Positions 1 through 9,032 of a DNA stretch of 64,000 nt are shown piece by piece (positions within the stretch are counted from its first letter, which is position 1; the number at the start of each line of letters is the position of its first letter). The notes under the pieces are model-generated. The model worked only from the letters and a program-made list of their open reading frames with translations, did no database searches and had not been told where the DNA came from. Source of the stretch: JAFGUF01 sp040883315 (GTDB lineage: Bacteria; Bacillota; Clostridia; Christensenellales; UMGS416); the NCBI GenBank assembly GCA_040883315.1, contig JBFLKU010000008.1:62001-126000 (forward strand), given 5' to 3'. Both the position numbers and the translations under genes were made by a program.

Positions 1-1022
1 TTATTACTGTAATAATAGGTGTTTATTTAACAATACTGATAGCTAACATGGGCGGATATGTAGATGAGCTGCAAAAAGGAATGATAGACGACAGAATTAC
101 TCAGGAAGCAGCAGTAGACCCAACTGTTAGACAAATGACTCCAGTAGCTCGAAAAGAATATCTCGAGCAGAAAAAAGAACTTGAATACAAAAGACTTCAC
201 TTAGATGAACCTTTTCCAATTAAGAGCTTTAGGTTTTTGAAGAATGCTATTATGATGGATTTCGGGAAGGCAACGATGATGGTTTCCGACTCTGGTTCAA
301 AGCAGGTAAGTCTTATTATTTCAGAAAGATTGGCTCCCTCGCTATTGCTGATGGGTACATCGAATCTGATACTATTTTTTATGGCAATGGCAATATCATT
401 AGCACTATCAAGGAGATATGGTTCAATTATAGATAAAGTATTTATTTCTTTATCTCCGTTATCATCGATGCCGGCATGGTTCTTTGGTATTTTCCTAATA
501 TTACTATTTGCAGCGGTACTAAAGATATTACCATTCTCAGGAATGATAGACGCGCCTCCGCCGGATGACGGCTGGCCATATATATTCAGCGTGCTAAGGC
601 ACCTGACACTGCCGGTTATTTCGCTGATAATCAGCCAGTCTTTTGCTTCTATATATTCATGGAGAACATTCTTTATGATATATTCCAGCGAAGACTATGT
701 AGAAATGGCAAAGGCAAAAGGACTACCTTCAAAATTAATTAAACGCAGATACATACTTAGGCCTACTTTGCCAACCATCCTAACAAGCTTTTCATTGATG
801 ATGATAACCAGCTGGATGGGAGCAATGCTGACAGAAACTATATTTAAATGGCCTGGTCTTGGAACAGTCATTTTTAGAGCTGTAGGACTATATGACACTG
901 CAGTAATAGTAGCCACAACTATCATTTACGGATATTTGCTGGCAATCACAGTATTTTTGCTAGACTTTATATATGCACTTGTGGACCCACGTGTAAAAGT
1001 CGGCACAGGAAATGGAGGGTAG
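1..1022 (+). CDS. Peptide ABC transporter permease, DppB-like (5' truncated)
   Basis: Membrane permease of a dipeptide/oligopeptide ABC importer. The reading frame is open from base 3 and encodes a hydrophobic first helix before the ATG at 48, so the true start lies outside the window and 48 is internal. Several further helices follow, with the EAA-type cytoplasmic loop VEMAKAKGLPSKLIKRRYIL around residue 225, which contacts the ATPases. The typical C-terminal signature of the family (TETIFKWPGLG) is present. It is followed after 3 bases by the DppC-like partner and then two ATPases. No substrate-binding protein is in the window; it probably lies upstream. Family assignment is firm; substrate is not known. 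Confidence 0.9.
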   Translation, partial: ITVIIGVYLTILIANMGGYVDELQKGMIDDRITQEAAVDPTVRQMTPVARKEYLEQKKELEYKRLHLDEPFPIKSFRFLKNAIMMDFGKATMMVSDSGSKQVSLIISERLAPSLLLMGTSNLILFFMAMAISLALSRRYGSIIDKVFISLSPLSSMPAWFFGIFLILLFAAVLKILPFSGMIDAPPPDDGWPYIFSVLRHLTLPVISLIISQSFASIYSWRTFFMIYSSEDYVEMAKAKGLPSKLIKRRYILRPTLPTILTSFSLMMITSWMGAMLTETIFKWPGLGTVIFRAVGLYDTAVIVATTIIYGYLLAITVFLLDFIYALVDPRVKVGTGNGG

Positions 1023-1025
1023 GAT

Positions 1026-2384
1026 ATGAAAAAGTTTTGGGCAGATATTAAACAGTATCCTACAGCAATAATAGGGCTGATAATGATATTTATAGTTATA
1101 TTTATTGCTATATATGCAATGATATCTATTCCGTACAATGAAGCAGTTACTCTATGGCGCGCGAACGAAGAGGACGTATATCGTCATCCTGAAAAAGTGC
1201 CGCCTACATGGATAAATTCATTTAGAAATGAAAAACTACCGGAAGGTTTCTACTGTATCCTCACAGACGATACATCAGAGAACTACGACAAAGTGACAGT
1301 AGAAGACAATACAGTAGATGGTGTTTTTGACGTTACATATTATTACGAGTTTGAATTTGATGCTGATGATTATTATCAAGAGATAATGTACTACATCAGA
1401 AGCGAATTTGACGAAAAACAGCCCTATATTGAAGCTAGTATAATCACGCCTGATGGACGTGAGATACGAACAGCAAGCGGCGGAACATCACCGATATACA
1501 GATATAAATTTACAGCTGATGAAAAGCTGGAGCGCAGAGTGGGAAAGATTAATCCTATTGTAGGCATTTTCTCCACACAGGAGTCTATAGATGCAGGTGA
1601 GCCTGAACTTCAAAAGGGCACCTACATAATGAAGACCAGAATCAGAGCGTTTGAGCCAGACACAGAAATAAGTGCAGAAATAGTTGTTCACGGCAGAGTA
1701 TATGGAATGGCCGGAACAGACCATATGAGAAGAGATGTATCAACAGCACTTTTGTGGGGTGCACCAATAGCACTGGCATTCGGCTTGATTGCAGCATTTG
1801 GTATATCAATACTCACAATGACAATAGCAGCCACAGGAACATGGGTAGGCGGCTGGCTGGATGAATTGATACAAAGACTTACAGAAGTAAACATGATGCT
1901 TCCGTTCCTGCCTATACTTATAATGGTGGGTACGTTCTATTCCAGAAGTCTGTGGGTAATATTAGGTACTGTTATATTGCTGAGCATATTCTCTGCAAGC
2001 ATAAAAACCTATCGTGCTATTTTCCTGCAGGTAAAGCAGTCCACATATATCGAGGCAGCAAAAGTATATGGCGCCAGCAACTCCAGAATAATATTCAGGT
2101 ATATGATACCAAAGATTATTCCTATGCTGATACCGGGCTTGGTTCTTTCAATCCCCAGCTATGTTTTCCTTGAGGCTTCACTGGCTGTTTTGGGTCTAGG
2201 TGACCCGACGCTTCCTACATGGGGCAAAATGATACACGATGCATACGCAGACGGTGCCCTGTGGACCGGAGAATATTACTGGATACTTGAGCCTGCTGTA
2301 CTACTGATAATAACAGGTTTCTCATTTGCAATGGTTGGATTCGCTCTTGACAGAATATTCAATCCTAGACTAAGAGATCAGTAG
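1026..2384 (+). CDS. Peptide ABC transporter permease, DppC-like with large ectodomain insertion
   Basis: Second permease of the peptide importer. At 452 residues it is about 150 longer than an ordinary DppC (about 300). One helix (about 13-33) is followed by roughly 190 mostly polar, acidic residues before the usual AGTDHMRRDV motif near residue 230, which corresponds to the family GTDxxGRD motif. Five further helices and the EAA loop (YIEAAKVYGASNSRIIFRY) follow. The insertion should lie outside the membrane and looks beta-rich. It starts 3 bases after the first permease. Transport role is firm; the role of the extra domain is unknown and could be substrate capture or docking of a binding protein. 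Confidence 0.88.
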   Translation: MKKFWADIKQYPTAIIGLIMIFIVIFIAIYAMISIPYNEAVTLWRANEEDVYRHPEKVPPTWINSFRNEKLPEGFYCILTDDTSENYDKVTVEDNTVDGVFDVTYYYEFEFDADDYYQEIMYYIRSEFDEKQPYIEASIITPDGREIRTASGGTSPIYRYKFTADEKLERRVGKINPIVGIFSTQESIDAGEPELQKGTYIMKTRIRAFEPDTEISAEIVVHGRVYGMAGTDHMRRDVSTALLWGAPIALAFGLIAAFGISILTMTIAATGTWVGGWLDELIQRLTEVNMMLPFLPILIMVGTFYSRSLWVILGTVILLSIFSASIKTYRAIFLQVKQSTYIEAAKVYGASNSRIIFRYMIPKIIPMLIPGLVLSIPSYVFLEASLAVLGLGDPTLPTWGKMIHDAYADGALWTGEYYWILEPAVLLIITGFSFAMVGFALDRIFNPRLRDQ

Positions 2385-2399
2385 AAAGGAGAGGATATA

Positions 2400-3359
2400 A
2401 TGCAAGAAAAAACTAAAATTTTAGAAATAAATGACCTATATCTCCATTTTAACACTCAAAAAGGAGATGTTCAGGCAGTAGACGGAGTAAACTTTGAAAT
2501 GTTTACAGACGAAGCTGTGGTTATACTTGGCGAATCAGGATGCGGCAAAAGCTCGCTTACAAAGGCTATTCTTCGACTTCTGCCAAGAAACGTAGCTAGA
2601 TATGACGGGTCTATAAAGCTGAAGGGCCAAGACATAATGCAGCTTTCAGACGAAGCATACCGCACACAGATTCGCTGGAAGAAGATTTCAATGGTGCCCC
2701 AGTCTGCTATGACATCGCTAAACCCTGTTTTAAGGGTGGGTGATCAGGTGGCTGAGCCGCTGATTATCGGCGAAGGCATGAAAAAGAACCTAGCTATGGA
2801 AAAAGCAGCAGAATATTTTAAATACGTAGGAGTACCTACAGATTTTCTATACAGATATGCTTTCGAGCTATCAGGTGGAATGAGGCAGCGTGCTGCACTG
2901 GCAATGGCACTGATTACAGAGCCGGATTTGGTGCTGCTGGATGAGCCTACATCTGCATTGGACGTTTTGACCCAATGCAATATAATGAACCTGCTAAAGA
3001 GAATAAAGATGGAAAACCAAGCTAGTTTCATTTTGGTTACTCATGATATCGCTACTTCATCAGAGCTGGCAAATAGAGTGGCTATAATGTATGCTGGTGA
3101 AATAGTAGAAGTTTCAGATTCTGAATTATTCTTCAAAAAGCCACTGCATCCATATGCGCAAAAGCTGATGGCATCTGTTCCAAGACTTCGCGGAACAGAC
3201 GAGCTGGAGTTCATCTCCGGCAAGCCGCCAAGTCTTATCGGACTGCCGCAAGGATGTAGATTTGCACCCAGATGTCCATATAAAATGGATGTTTGTGACC
3301 AGGAGCCTCCAGTTGTTAAAAAAGGCAACAGCATAGTTAAGTGCTGGCTTCATAAATAA
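2400..3359 (+). CDS. Peptide ABC transporter ATPase, DppD/OppD-like
   Basis: Cytoplasmic ATPase powering the importer. Walker A is GESGCGKSS (about residue 49), the Q-loop follows MVPQSAMTS, the ABC signature is LSGGMRQRAALA and Walker B is LVLLDEPTSALD, with the H-loop in LVTHD. The C-terminal oligopeptide-transporter extension keeps four cysteines (CRFAPRCPY, VCDQEPP, KCWLHK), a pattern reported to bind a 4Fe-4S cluster in some DppD proteins. A good ribosome site (GAAAGGAGAGG) sits just before the ATG. All ATPase residues look intact. Confidence 0.92.
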   Translation: MQEKTKILEINDLYLHFNTQKGDVQAVDGVNFEMFTDEAVVILGESGCGKSSLTKAILRLLPRNVARYDGSIKLKGQDIMQLSDEAYRTQIRWKKISMVPQSAMTSLNPVLRVGDQVAEPLIIGEGMKKNLAMEKAAEYFKYVGVPTDFLYRYAFELSGGMRQRAALAMALITEPDLVLLDEPTSALDVLTQCNIMNLLKRIKMENQASFILVTHDIATSSELANRVAIMYAGEIVEVSDSELFFKKPLHPYAQKLMASVPRLRGTDELEFISGKPPSLIGLPQGCRFAPRCPYKMDVCDQEPPVVKKGNSIVKCWLHK

Positions 3360-3382
3360 TTTAGAAGGGAAAGTGAAGATTT

Positions 3383-4423
3383 ATGGCAAATAAAAATTCA
3401 GTTGATGAAGCCAGAGTTGAATCAACAGATTATAATGGCCCTGTACTGCAAGTTGAAAATCTTAAAGTATGGTTTAAGCTAAGAAAATTTGGTTTTGGTA
3501 CTGTTGGTCATGTAAAAGCTGTTGACGGCGTTTCATTTGACCTAGGCACACAAGAAGCCATCGCTATAGTTGGTGAATCCGGATGCGGCAAAACAAGCCT
3601 TATGAAGTCTATTCTGGGGCTGTATGAGCCGGTTGACGGATCTATAAAATACCTGGGCAAAGACCTAACAGGATTTGATAAAACACAAAGGAAATGGTAT
3701 TCATCACAGGTTGGATACGTGCAGCAGGATCCATTTGGAGCTATTGCACCATTCATGACAATAAGAAGAATTCTGACAGAAGCATTAATATGCAATGGTA
3801 TAAAGGACAAGGACGAAATCCAAAAGCGCATACTTGACGCTATGGAGGAAGTTAGACTGATACCTGCGGATGACTTTATAGACAAATATCCGCACATGCT
3901 ATCTGGTGGTCAGCAGCAGCGTGTAGTTATAGCTCGTGCTATAATACTGCGCCAAAGACTGCTGGTGGCAGACGAGCCTGTATCCATGCTGGATGCATCA
4001 GTTCGTGTAGAGGTGCTGAAGCTTTTAGAAAAGCTCCAAGAGACCCATCATCTGTCCGTTATATACATTACCCACGACTTGTCTACTGTTAGATATTTCT
4101 CCAGCAGAATATTCGTTATGTATGCTGGCAGAATAATAGAAAAGGCCGGCGTGGACGAGCTGCTATATAATGCAAAGCACCCATATACGGAGGCATTGCT
4201 TTTGGCAACAAGTGAACCGGACGCTAAAAACGCAGTGACATTCAAAGAAATCCCGGAAGGAGAGCCGCCAAACCTTGTTCATCCGCCGGAGGGATGCCAC
4301 TATCACCCAAGATGTCCTAAAAAGATTGCTGGGCTTTGTGATGTGCAGGAGCCACCGGAGTTCTCGATCTCCGAGACTCACCAAACAAAGTGCTGGCTGT
4401 ATAAAGAAGATGAAAAAAAGTAG
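3383..4423 (+). CDS. Peptide ABC transporter ATPase, DppF/OppF-like
   Basis: Second ATPase subunit of the importer. It has a longer N-terminus (about 45 residues) before Walker A GESGCGKTS, then the signature LSGGQQQRVVIARAI, Walker B LLVADEPVSMLD and the switch histidine in YITHDLS. The C-terminal extension also carries the Cys-rich motif (CHYHPRCPKK, LCDVQEPP, KCWLYK). In heterodimeric peptide importers DppD and DppF pair; both appear catalytically complete here. The stop codon lies inside the next small reading frame, so that frame is probably translationally coupled. Confidence 0.92.
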   Translation: MANKNSVDEARVESTDYNGPVLQVENLKVWFKLRKFGFGTVGHVKAVDGVSFDLGTQEAIAIVGESGCGKTSLMKSILGLYEPVDGSIKYLGKDLTGFDKTQRKWYSSQVGYVQQDPFGAIAPFMTIRRILTEALICNGIKDKDEIQKRILDAMEEVRLIPADDFIDKYPHMLSGGQQQRVVIARAIILRQRLLVADEPVSMLDASVRVEVLKLLEKLQETHHLSVIYITHDLSTVRYFSSRIFVMYAGRIIEKAGVDELLYNAKHPYTEALLLATSEPDAKNAVTFKEIPEGEPPNLVHPPEGCHYHPRCPKKIAGLCDVQEPPEFSISETHQTKCWLYKEDEKK

Positions 4424-4619
4424 TCAACTTTTATTAATAGGCGGCATATTGGTGGTAATAGGCTTTGTTGTTCCATTTATGATGGTGGCTGATGTTATAC
4501 CCAAGGCACTATGGCTAGAGATGATAATTGCTATTGTTCAGGTAGTAGGTCTGGGAATGGGCATAATGGGCAGCGTTATAATGACGAAAAACAGGCGAGA
4601 CAAAAACAAAAAATATTAA
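4410..4619 (+). CDS. Small two-helix membrane protein
   Basis: A 69-residue ORF starting MKKSSQLLLIGG that overlaps the last 14 bases of the upstream ATPase gene in another frame. It contains two clear hydrophobic segments (about 6-27 and 34-58) and a very basic tail (KNRRDKNKKY). The ATG at 4410 is preceded by a weak AAAGAAG ribosome site, and the overlap suggests coupling. The frame is open further upstream, but only by antisense or out-of-frame reading of the ATPase. I do not recognise a family. It may be an accessory protein of the transporter or unrelated; a terminator follows. Confidence 0.6.
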   Translation: MKKSSQLLLIGGILVVIGFVVPFMMVADVIPKALWLEMIIAIVQVVGLGMGIMGSVIMTKNRRDKNKKY

Positions 4620-4684
4620 TTATATAGACGGAATTTTGCCGACTATGGTTATATGCAAATATAGCCGCTATAATTGAATCGATT

Positions 4685-4712
4685 AAAAGCTCAGTTTACA
4701 AGCTGGGCTTTT
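4685..4712 (+). terminator. Rho-independent terminator after the peptide importer operon
   Basis: Stem AAAGCTCAG / CTGGGCTTT (one G-T pair) with an 8-base loop, followed by a short T run. It ends the importer operon ahead of the exporter gene. Confidence 0.7.
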
Positions 4713-4742
4713 AGAATGTAGAAATATATAGTTGAGGGTAAA

Positions 4743-5657
4743 ATGGTAAAACATAAAATATTGCCGTATCTGGCGATAGTATCATCCATCACTTTCTGGG
4801 GAATCAGCTACATAGCCTCGGATATTAGCCTGAGATACATGCATCCTATCACTTTGGTTATGCTGCGCTGCGTAATAGCCGCGGCTTTGCTTCTGGTGGT
4901 GTGGAGGATAAAAGAGCCGAAAACCAGAATACAAAAGGTGCATATTCCCAGAATGTTTATCAGCGGATTTGTGGGCATAGTGTGCTACTTTATTTTCGAA
5001 TTCTACGGCATAAAGCTGACATCGCCGGCAGTTGCAGCCATTATTTTGGCGGTAATTCCTATTATCTCGCTGCTGGCACAGAGAATGCTGGGCAAAGAAA
5101 TGCTGACTGTGCTGAAAGTAGCAGGAGTTGCCATCAGTCTAATTGGCGTGGCATTGGTAATAGGCATCGGAAAGGCAGAGCAAAACACAAACAGCCAAGT
5201 AATAGGATATTTATGCATGCTGGGTGCTGCACTTTCATGGGTGGTGTTCAATTATATTACTATGCCCCTGTATGATAACTATTCGCCTCTTACAATAACC
5301 ACATTTCAGATGGTAGCTGGAACGATAGCCATAGTGCCTATATATCTATTCAGCGGGCAAAGCCTGCCTCCTGTGAATGTTGATGTGGTTGCAAATGTAC
5401 TGTTCCTTTCGGTATTCTGCTCGGCAGTAGGCATACTTTTCTATATGTATGCACTGCGCAGCCTAGGCATATTGACGGTTACGCTTTTTATAAACATACA
5501 GCCATTTGTTACTGTAGCTGCCAGTATGATGATATTAAAAGAATTTTTGTCCATGAACCAAATGCTTGGTGGACTGCTGGTAATAGGTGCTGTTTATCTA
5601 TCCACATATAAAAAGAAGCAGAAGAAGCAAAATCAGCCGGAAAAAGCGGAAATATAG
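4743..5657 (+). CDS. DMT-superfamily transporter (EamA family)
   Basis: Integral membrane protein of 304 residues with about ten hydrophobic helices arranged as two EamA repeats (roughly 1-145 and 155-295). Family-typical stretches are ITFWGISYIASDISL near the N-terminus, a TSPAVAAIILAVIPI helix and LGILTVTLFINIQPFVT in the second repeat. The C-terminus is strongly basic (KKKQKKQ). Members export metabolites, amino acids or drugs; the substrate cannot be told from sequence. It is a single gene between two terminators. Confidence 0.85.
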   Translation: MVKHKILPYLAIVSSITFWGISYIASDISLRYMHPITLVMLRCVIAAALLLVVWRIKEPKTRIQKVHIPRMFISGFVGIVCYFIFEFYGIKLTSPAVAAIILAVIPIISLLAQRMLGKEMLTVLKVAGVAISLIGVALVIGIGKAEQNTNSQVIGYLCMLGAALSWVVFNYITMPLYDNYSPLTITTFQMVAGTIAIVPIYLFSGQSLPPVNVDVVANVLFLSVFCSAVGILFYMYALRSLGILTVTLFINIQPFVTVAASMMILKEFLSMNQMLGGLLVIGAVYLSTYKKKQKKQNQPEKAEI

Positions 5658-5682
5658 AGACAAAAACAAATTAAAACAATGC

Positions 5683-5716
5683 AAAAACCTGATGTATTTT
5701 ATATAGCAGGTTTTTT
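5683..5716 (+). terminator. Rho-independent terminator after the EamA transporter
   Basis: Stem AAAAACCTG / CAGGTTTTT with a 15-base AT-rich loop, followed by T residues. Confidence 0.7.
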
Positions 5717-5896
5717 ATATATTTGCATATAAACCCCATAGTGATACAATAAATTAAGGGATTCATGCGTAAAAAAGGGCTAAAAACGAAAAATAAGCCA
5801 AAACGCAACCGATAGTTGCGGAAATAAAAACCCGAATTGGTGGTGCTGTACAAAGAGTGGCAGGTATAATAAAATCAAAAAAAGGGAGGCAATATC

Positions 5897-6307
5897 ATGA
5901 ACGTAGAAGTTGCAAACAAACTAGTAAAATTAAGAAAGAGCCACGGATTTTCTCAGGAAGATTTGGCCGAACAGCTGGGAGTATCTCGCCAGGCAGTGTC
6001 TAAATGGGAGAGGGCAGAGGCATCACCGGACACAGAGAATCTGATAACCCTATCAAAGATATATAGCATAAGTATAGATGACATACTAGATGCAGAAATA
6101 GAGATAGCCAACAGCACAGAAGTGAGCAGGAAAACAGGAAAGCAAATGACGGACAAGCAGGAGGCATGGGCAGCAATAGGATCTATGATTGCAGTTATAT
6201 CTTTTATGCTAACAGGATTTTTGCTGCACGCATGGGCATACAATTGGGTAGTATTTCTTATCATACCTGTCTTCTACTACATACCTGTTATTTCTAAGAG
6301 ATATTAG
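5897..6307 (+). CDS. XRE-family regulator with C-terminal membrane helices
   Basis: Residues 1-65 form a helix-turn-helix of the XRE/Cro type (KLRKSHGFSQEDLAEQLGVS, RQAVSKWERAEASPD), ending in the usual ISIDDIL. The remaining 70 residues hold a short polar linker and two hydrophobic segments (about 92-112 and 115-132), so the protein is probably membrane-tethered. This architecture is common in Firmicutes and often acts on nearby envelope genes; the target is unknown. An AAAGGGAGG ribosome site precedes the ATG, and a TATAAT lies at 5865-5870. The next gene, a lipoprotein, has its own promoter. Confidence 0.88.
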   Translation: MNVEVANKLVKLRKSHGFSQEDLAEQLGVSRQAVSKWERAEASPDTENLITLSKIYSISIDDILDAEIEIANSTEVSRKTGKQMTDKQEAWAAIGSMIAVISFMLTGFLLHAWAYNWVVFLIIPVFYYIPVISKRY

Positions 6308-6329
6308 GAAAGAAAAACATAGTGAAATA

Positions 6330-6338
6330 TGATATAAT
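6330..6338 (+). promoter_or_regulatory. Extended -10 promoter element for the lipoprotein gene
   Basis: TGATATAAT matches the extended -10 form (TGnTATAAT), 34 bases before the ATG. No good -35 hexamer is visible, which is usual for this promoter type. Confidence 0.5.
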
Positions 6339-6371
6339 ATAGGGGATTAATAATTTGGAGAGTGAGAGACC

Positions 6372-7847
6372 ATGAAAAAATTAATTCCCTTATTAGTATT
6401 ATTGCTAGCCATATCCATGATGTTTTCAGGGTGTGCAGCAATTACAAACATTTTTGATCCCCTGCCTGATAATTACGTAGACGGGGTAAAGATACCGAAA
6501 GAATTCCCGGACGACTATCTGGAGGTATACGACGATGCAGTAGTATATGAAGCAGAAGAAGACGACGGAGAAGTGACGCTGATGTGCGGCACAGAGGACG
6601 AAATAGACGATGTAATTGATTTTTATGAAGACCTTTTTGATGATGAAATATTCACAATTGATGAGACAGATGACGGCAGAGGAGAATACTTTGCTAAGGG
6701 AGTAGTGGAAGGATACGGCTTCGAGATATTTGCAGAGGATGCAAGCGGAGACTATGAAGAGCGAGCATTTGCAACAGTTATTGAAGTGAAAACCAGAGAA
6801 CTGGGCAAGGATACGCTGGAGAAGATGCAGGGCTTTTGGCACGTGTGCGGATTCGACGGCGAGATATCTGATGAAGTCAGAACCCTTGGACTGGGGCTGG
6901 AAGTAGACGAAAATAAAATAGACAGCTATAAAGAATTTGAAATAAACTCAAACAATATAGAATTTAGCTTTGTGGATGACGAAACCATAGTATACACGGA
7001 TGACGGCGAAGAATACATGCCGAAGGTGACATTTGAGAAAATAGATGGCATATCCGTGATGACCATGGAATACGAAGGTGACACATTGCATCTGGAAAAA
7101 TCCAGCATGGAGAAAATGAGCGAGTATGCCGTGCCAGGTGCTGAGATGCTGGCAAAAATGCAGGGATTCTGGCTGGTGTGCGGCGTGGACGGAGACATAT
7201 ACGATGCAGTCAGAATGCAGGGAAGTGCAGTGATATTTGAAGGAAATCAAATGTCATCATATTCATATTTTGAGCTGGACGAAGAGGTCTATGAAATAGA
7301 ATTTATTGATGACTCCACTTTTGTATATACAGATGCCGGAGAGCAGGTAGAGCTGACTATATCATTTGAGACAATAGACGGGCTGGAAGTGATGTCGATG
7401 ACAGACGGCGATACAACAATTAACCTAGAAAAATCAAGTGTGGATACTATGTGGACATATTATGAAATGGATGATGATGGAGCACTGATTTATCTTTCGG
7501 ACGTATTGACTGATGCTCAGCTGGAGTATTATATTTCCGGTGCTGACTGGACATTTGTGTATCTATATGATACTGACGGACAATACTACAACGCAGAAGC
7601 ACGTGAAGTATTCACTTTCTTCTCAGATTACACTGGTCTCTATGAATATGAAGGAGTAATGTATGATACTACATGGTATGTTTCTGATAGTATAATCTAC
7701 ATATATATCTATGATGACACCTCTGAATTCTATGTTGACTACATGCTAGATATGGAATATGACGGAGAAGCATTTTATATGTATTTATTCGATAGTACAT
7801 TAGGGCATCAAAGCTCTGCATATGTATACACGGTAATTTTTAATTAG
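6372..7847 (+). CDS. Predicted lipoprotein with duplicated domain
   Basis: The N-terminus has a lipoprotein signal ending in the lipobox FSGC (Cys at residue 21), so the 491-residue protein should be anchored outside the membrane. The mature part is very acidic. Two homologous blocks of about 105 residues follow each other: one opens LEKMQGFWHVCGFDGEI and closes LHLEKSSMEKM, the other opens LAKMQGFWLVCGVDGDI and closes INLEKSSVDTM. A third, more divergent C-terminal block (about 380-491) is Tyr/Asp-rich. I know no named family; an adhesion, ligand-binding or inhibitor role would be a guess. Ribosome site GGAGAGTGAGAG, own promoter and terminator. Confidence 0.75.
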   Translation: MKKLIPLLVLLLAISMMFSGCAAITNIFDPLPDNYVDGVKIPKEFPDDYLEVYDDAVVYEAEEDDGEVTLMCGTEDEIDDVIDFYEDLFDDEIFTIDETDDGRGEYFAKGVVEGYGFEIFAEDASGDYEERAFATVIEVKTRELGKDTLEKMQGFWHVCGFDGEISDEVRTLGLGLEVDENKIDSYKEFEINSNNIEFSFVDDETIVYTDDGEEYMPKVTFEKIDGISVMTMEYEGDTLHLEKSSMEKMSEYAVPGAEMLAKMQGFWLVCGVDGDIYDAVRMQGSAVIFEGNQMSSYSYFELDEEVYEIEFIDDSTFVYTDAGEQVELTISFETIDGLEVMSMTDGDTTINLEKSSVDTMWTYYEMDDDGALIYLSDVLTDAQLEYYISGADWTFVYLYDTDGQYYNAEAREVFTFFSDYTGLYEYEGVMYDTTWYVSDSIIYIYIYDDTSEFYVDYMLDMEYDGEAFYMYLFDSTLGHQSSAYVYTVIFN

Positions 7848-7869
7848 AATTTGATAAAGATAATATATA

Positions 7870-7901
7870 GAGCTCCTAGTTTTGCTGGGGGCTCTTTTTT
7901 T
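7870..7901 (+). terminator. Rho-independent terminator after the lipoprotein gene
   Basis: Stem GAGCTCC / GGGGCTC (one G-T pair) followed by seven or more T residues. Confidence 0.8.
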
Positions 7902-7990
7902 ATAATAATGCAGGTATATGCAATTTACAATATTCTTTGCGGATGATAAAATGGCTGTATACATCAGGAGAGCAATCGAAAGAAGAAAGA

Positions 7991-8959
7991 ATGAAACAGA
8001 ATGAAATAGTGCTTTACATAGGCAAGGTGCTGATGGAGAACACCAACGAGCAATGCCCTATGACGGCAAATAGAATAATAGAAAAGCTGAAAGAATATGG
8101 CGTGGAGATAGAGCGAAAGACCGTGTATTCGGCGGTGGACACGCTGATATCATTTGGATACGACATACAAAACAGCAAAGCTGAGCCAAAAGGATACTAC
8201 ATAGCATCCCGTGAATTTGAGCTGCCGGAAATAAAGCTGCTGATGGATGCCGTGCAGTCATCAAAATTTATAACACAGAAAAAGAGCATAGAGCTGATAA
8301 ACAAGATAAAAAAACTGACCGATGCAAATAGTGCCAGAGGGCTGCAAAGGCAGGTGGTGGTATCTGGCAGGGTGAAGATGGCAAACGAGAGGGTATACTA
8401 CAGCATAGATGCCATTCACGAAGCCATAGCGGCAGGCAAGAAGATATCGTTCCAGTACTGCGAATACGACACAGACAAAAACCTAGTGCCCAGAAAAGAC
8501 GGCAGACGCTATGTGTATACGCCGAGCCTTTTGATATGGGACGATGAGCGATACTACATGGTGGCATATGATGAAAAACGGGATGATTATACCCACTTTA
8601 GAGCGGATAAGATGATAGACGTGGCGGTATTGGCGGAGGATGGAGCTAAACCAAAGCACAAGCTGGATGCTGGTGAATACTCCAGAAGCGTATTCAGCAT
8701 GTTTCACGGCGATTTCGAGGACGTAGTGATAGCAGCACAAAATAAGCTGGTAGGAGCGTTTTTGGATAAATTCGGTATGGACGTGATGATAAGAAAGCAC
8801 TCGGAGGATGAATTTTCCATCAAGGCACACATAGCAGTGAGCAGCACATTTTTCGCATGGCTTTTTCAGTTTGGCGACATGGCAAGGATAATATCGCCCG
8901 AATCTGTGGCACAAAAATATAAAAATCATATAGAAAACACATTGAAAGCATATAAATAG
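7991..8959 (+). CDS. WYL-domain transcriptional regulator
   Basis: The N-terminal 70 residues form a winged-helix DNA-binding domain (MTANRIIEKLKEYGVEIERK, TVYSAVDTLISFGYDI). A central WYL domain follows (about 135-210), with KKISFQYCEYDTDK and the degenerate WYL-region stretch YTPSLLIWDDERYYMVAY. A C-terminal WCX-like extension completes it. WYL domains bind nucleic acids or small ligands and regulate many systems, including defence genes, but no defence genes are adjacent. The frame is open back to a TTG at 7937; I prefer the ATG at 7991 because a purine-rich GAAAGAAGAAAGA precedes it. Confidence 0.85.
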   Translation: MKQNEIVLYIGKVLMENTNEQCPMTANRIIEKLKEYGVEIERKTVYSAVDTLISFGYDIQNSKAEPKGYYIASREFELPEIKLLMDAVQSSKFITQKKSIELINKIKKLTDANSARGLQRQVVVSGRVKMANERVYYSIDAIHEAIAAGKKISFQYCEYDTDKNLVPRKDGRRYVYTPSLLIWDDERYYMVAYDEKRDDYTHFRADKMIDVAVLAEDGAKPKHKLDAGEYSRSVFSMFHGDFEDVVIAAQNKLVGAFLDKFGMDVMIRKHSEDEFSIKAHIAVSSTFFAWLFQFGDMARIISPESVAQKYKNHIENTLKAYK

Positions 8960-9032
8960 CCCTTGATGTCCGTACATGCGTACATTGATTTGTGTACAAT
9001 TAACACATAATCAATGAAAGAGGGCATAAATC

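Noticed and set aside
30..50. ATG at 48 as the start of the first permease
   Set aside because: The frame is open to the window edge and encodes the first membrane helix upstream of this codon, so the gene is truncated by the window.
8483..8977. 164-residue minus-strand ORF opposite the WYL regulator
   Set aside because: The WYL regulator is well supported; this frame has no start signals and an implausible Cys/His-rich composition.
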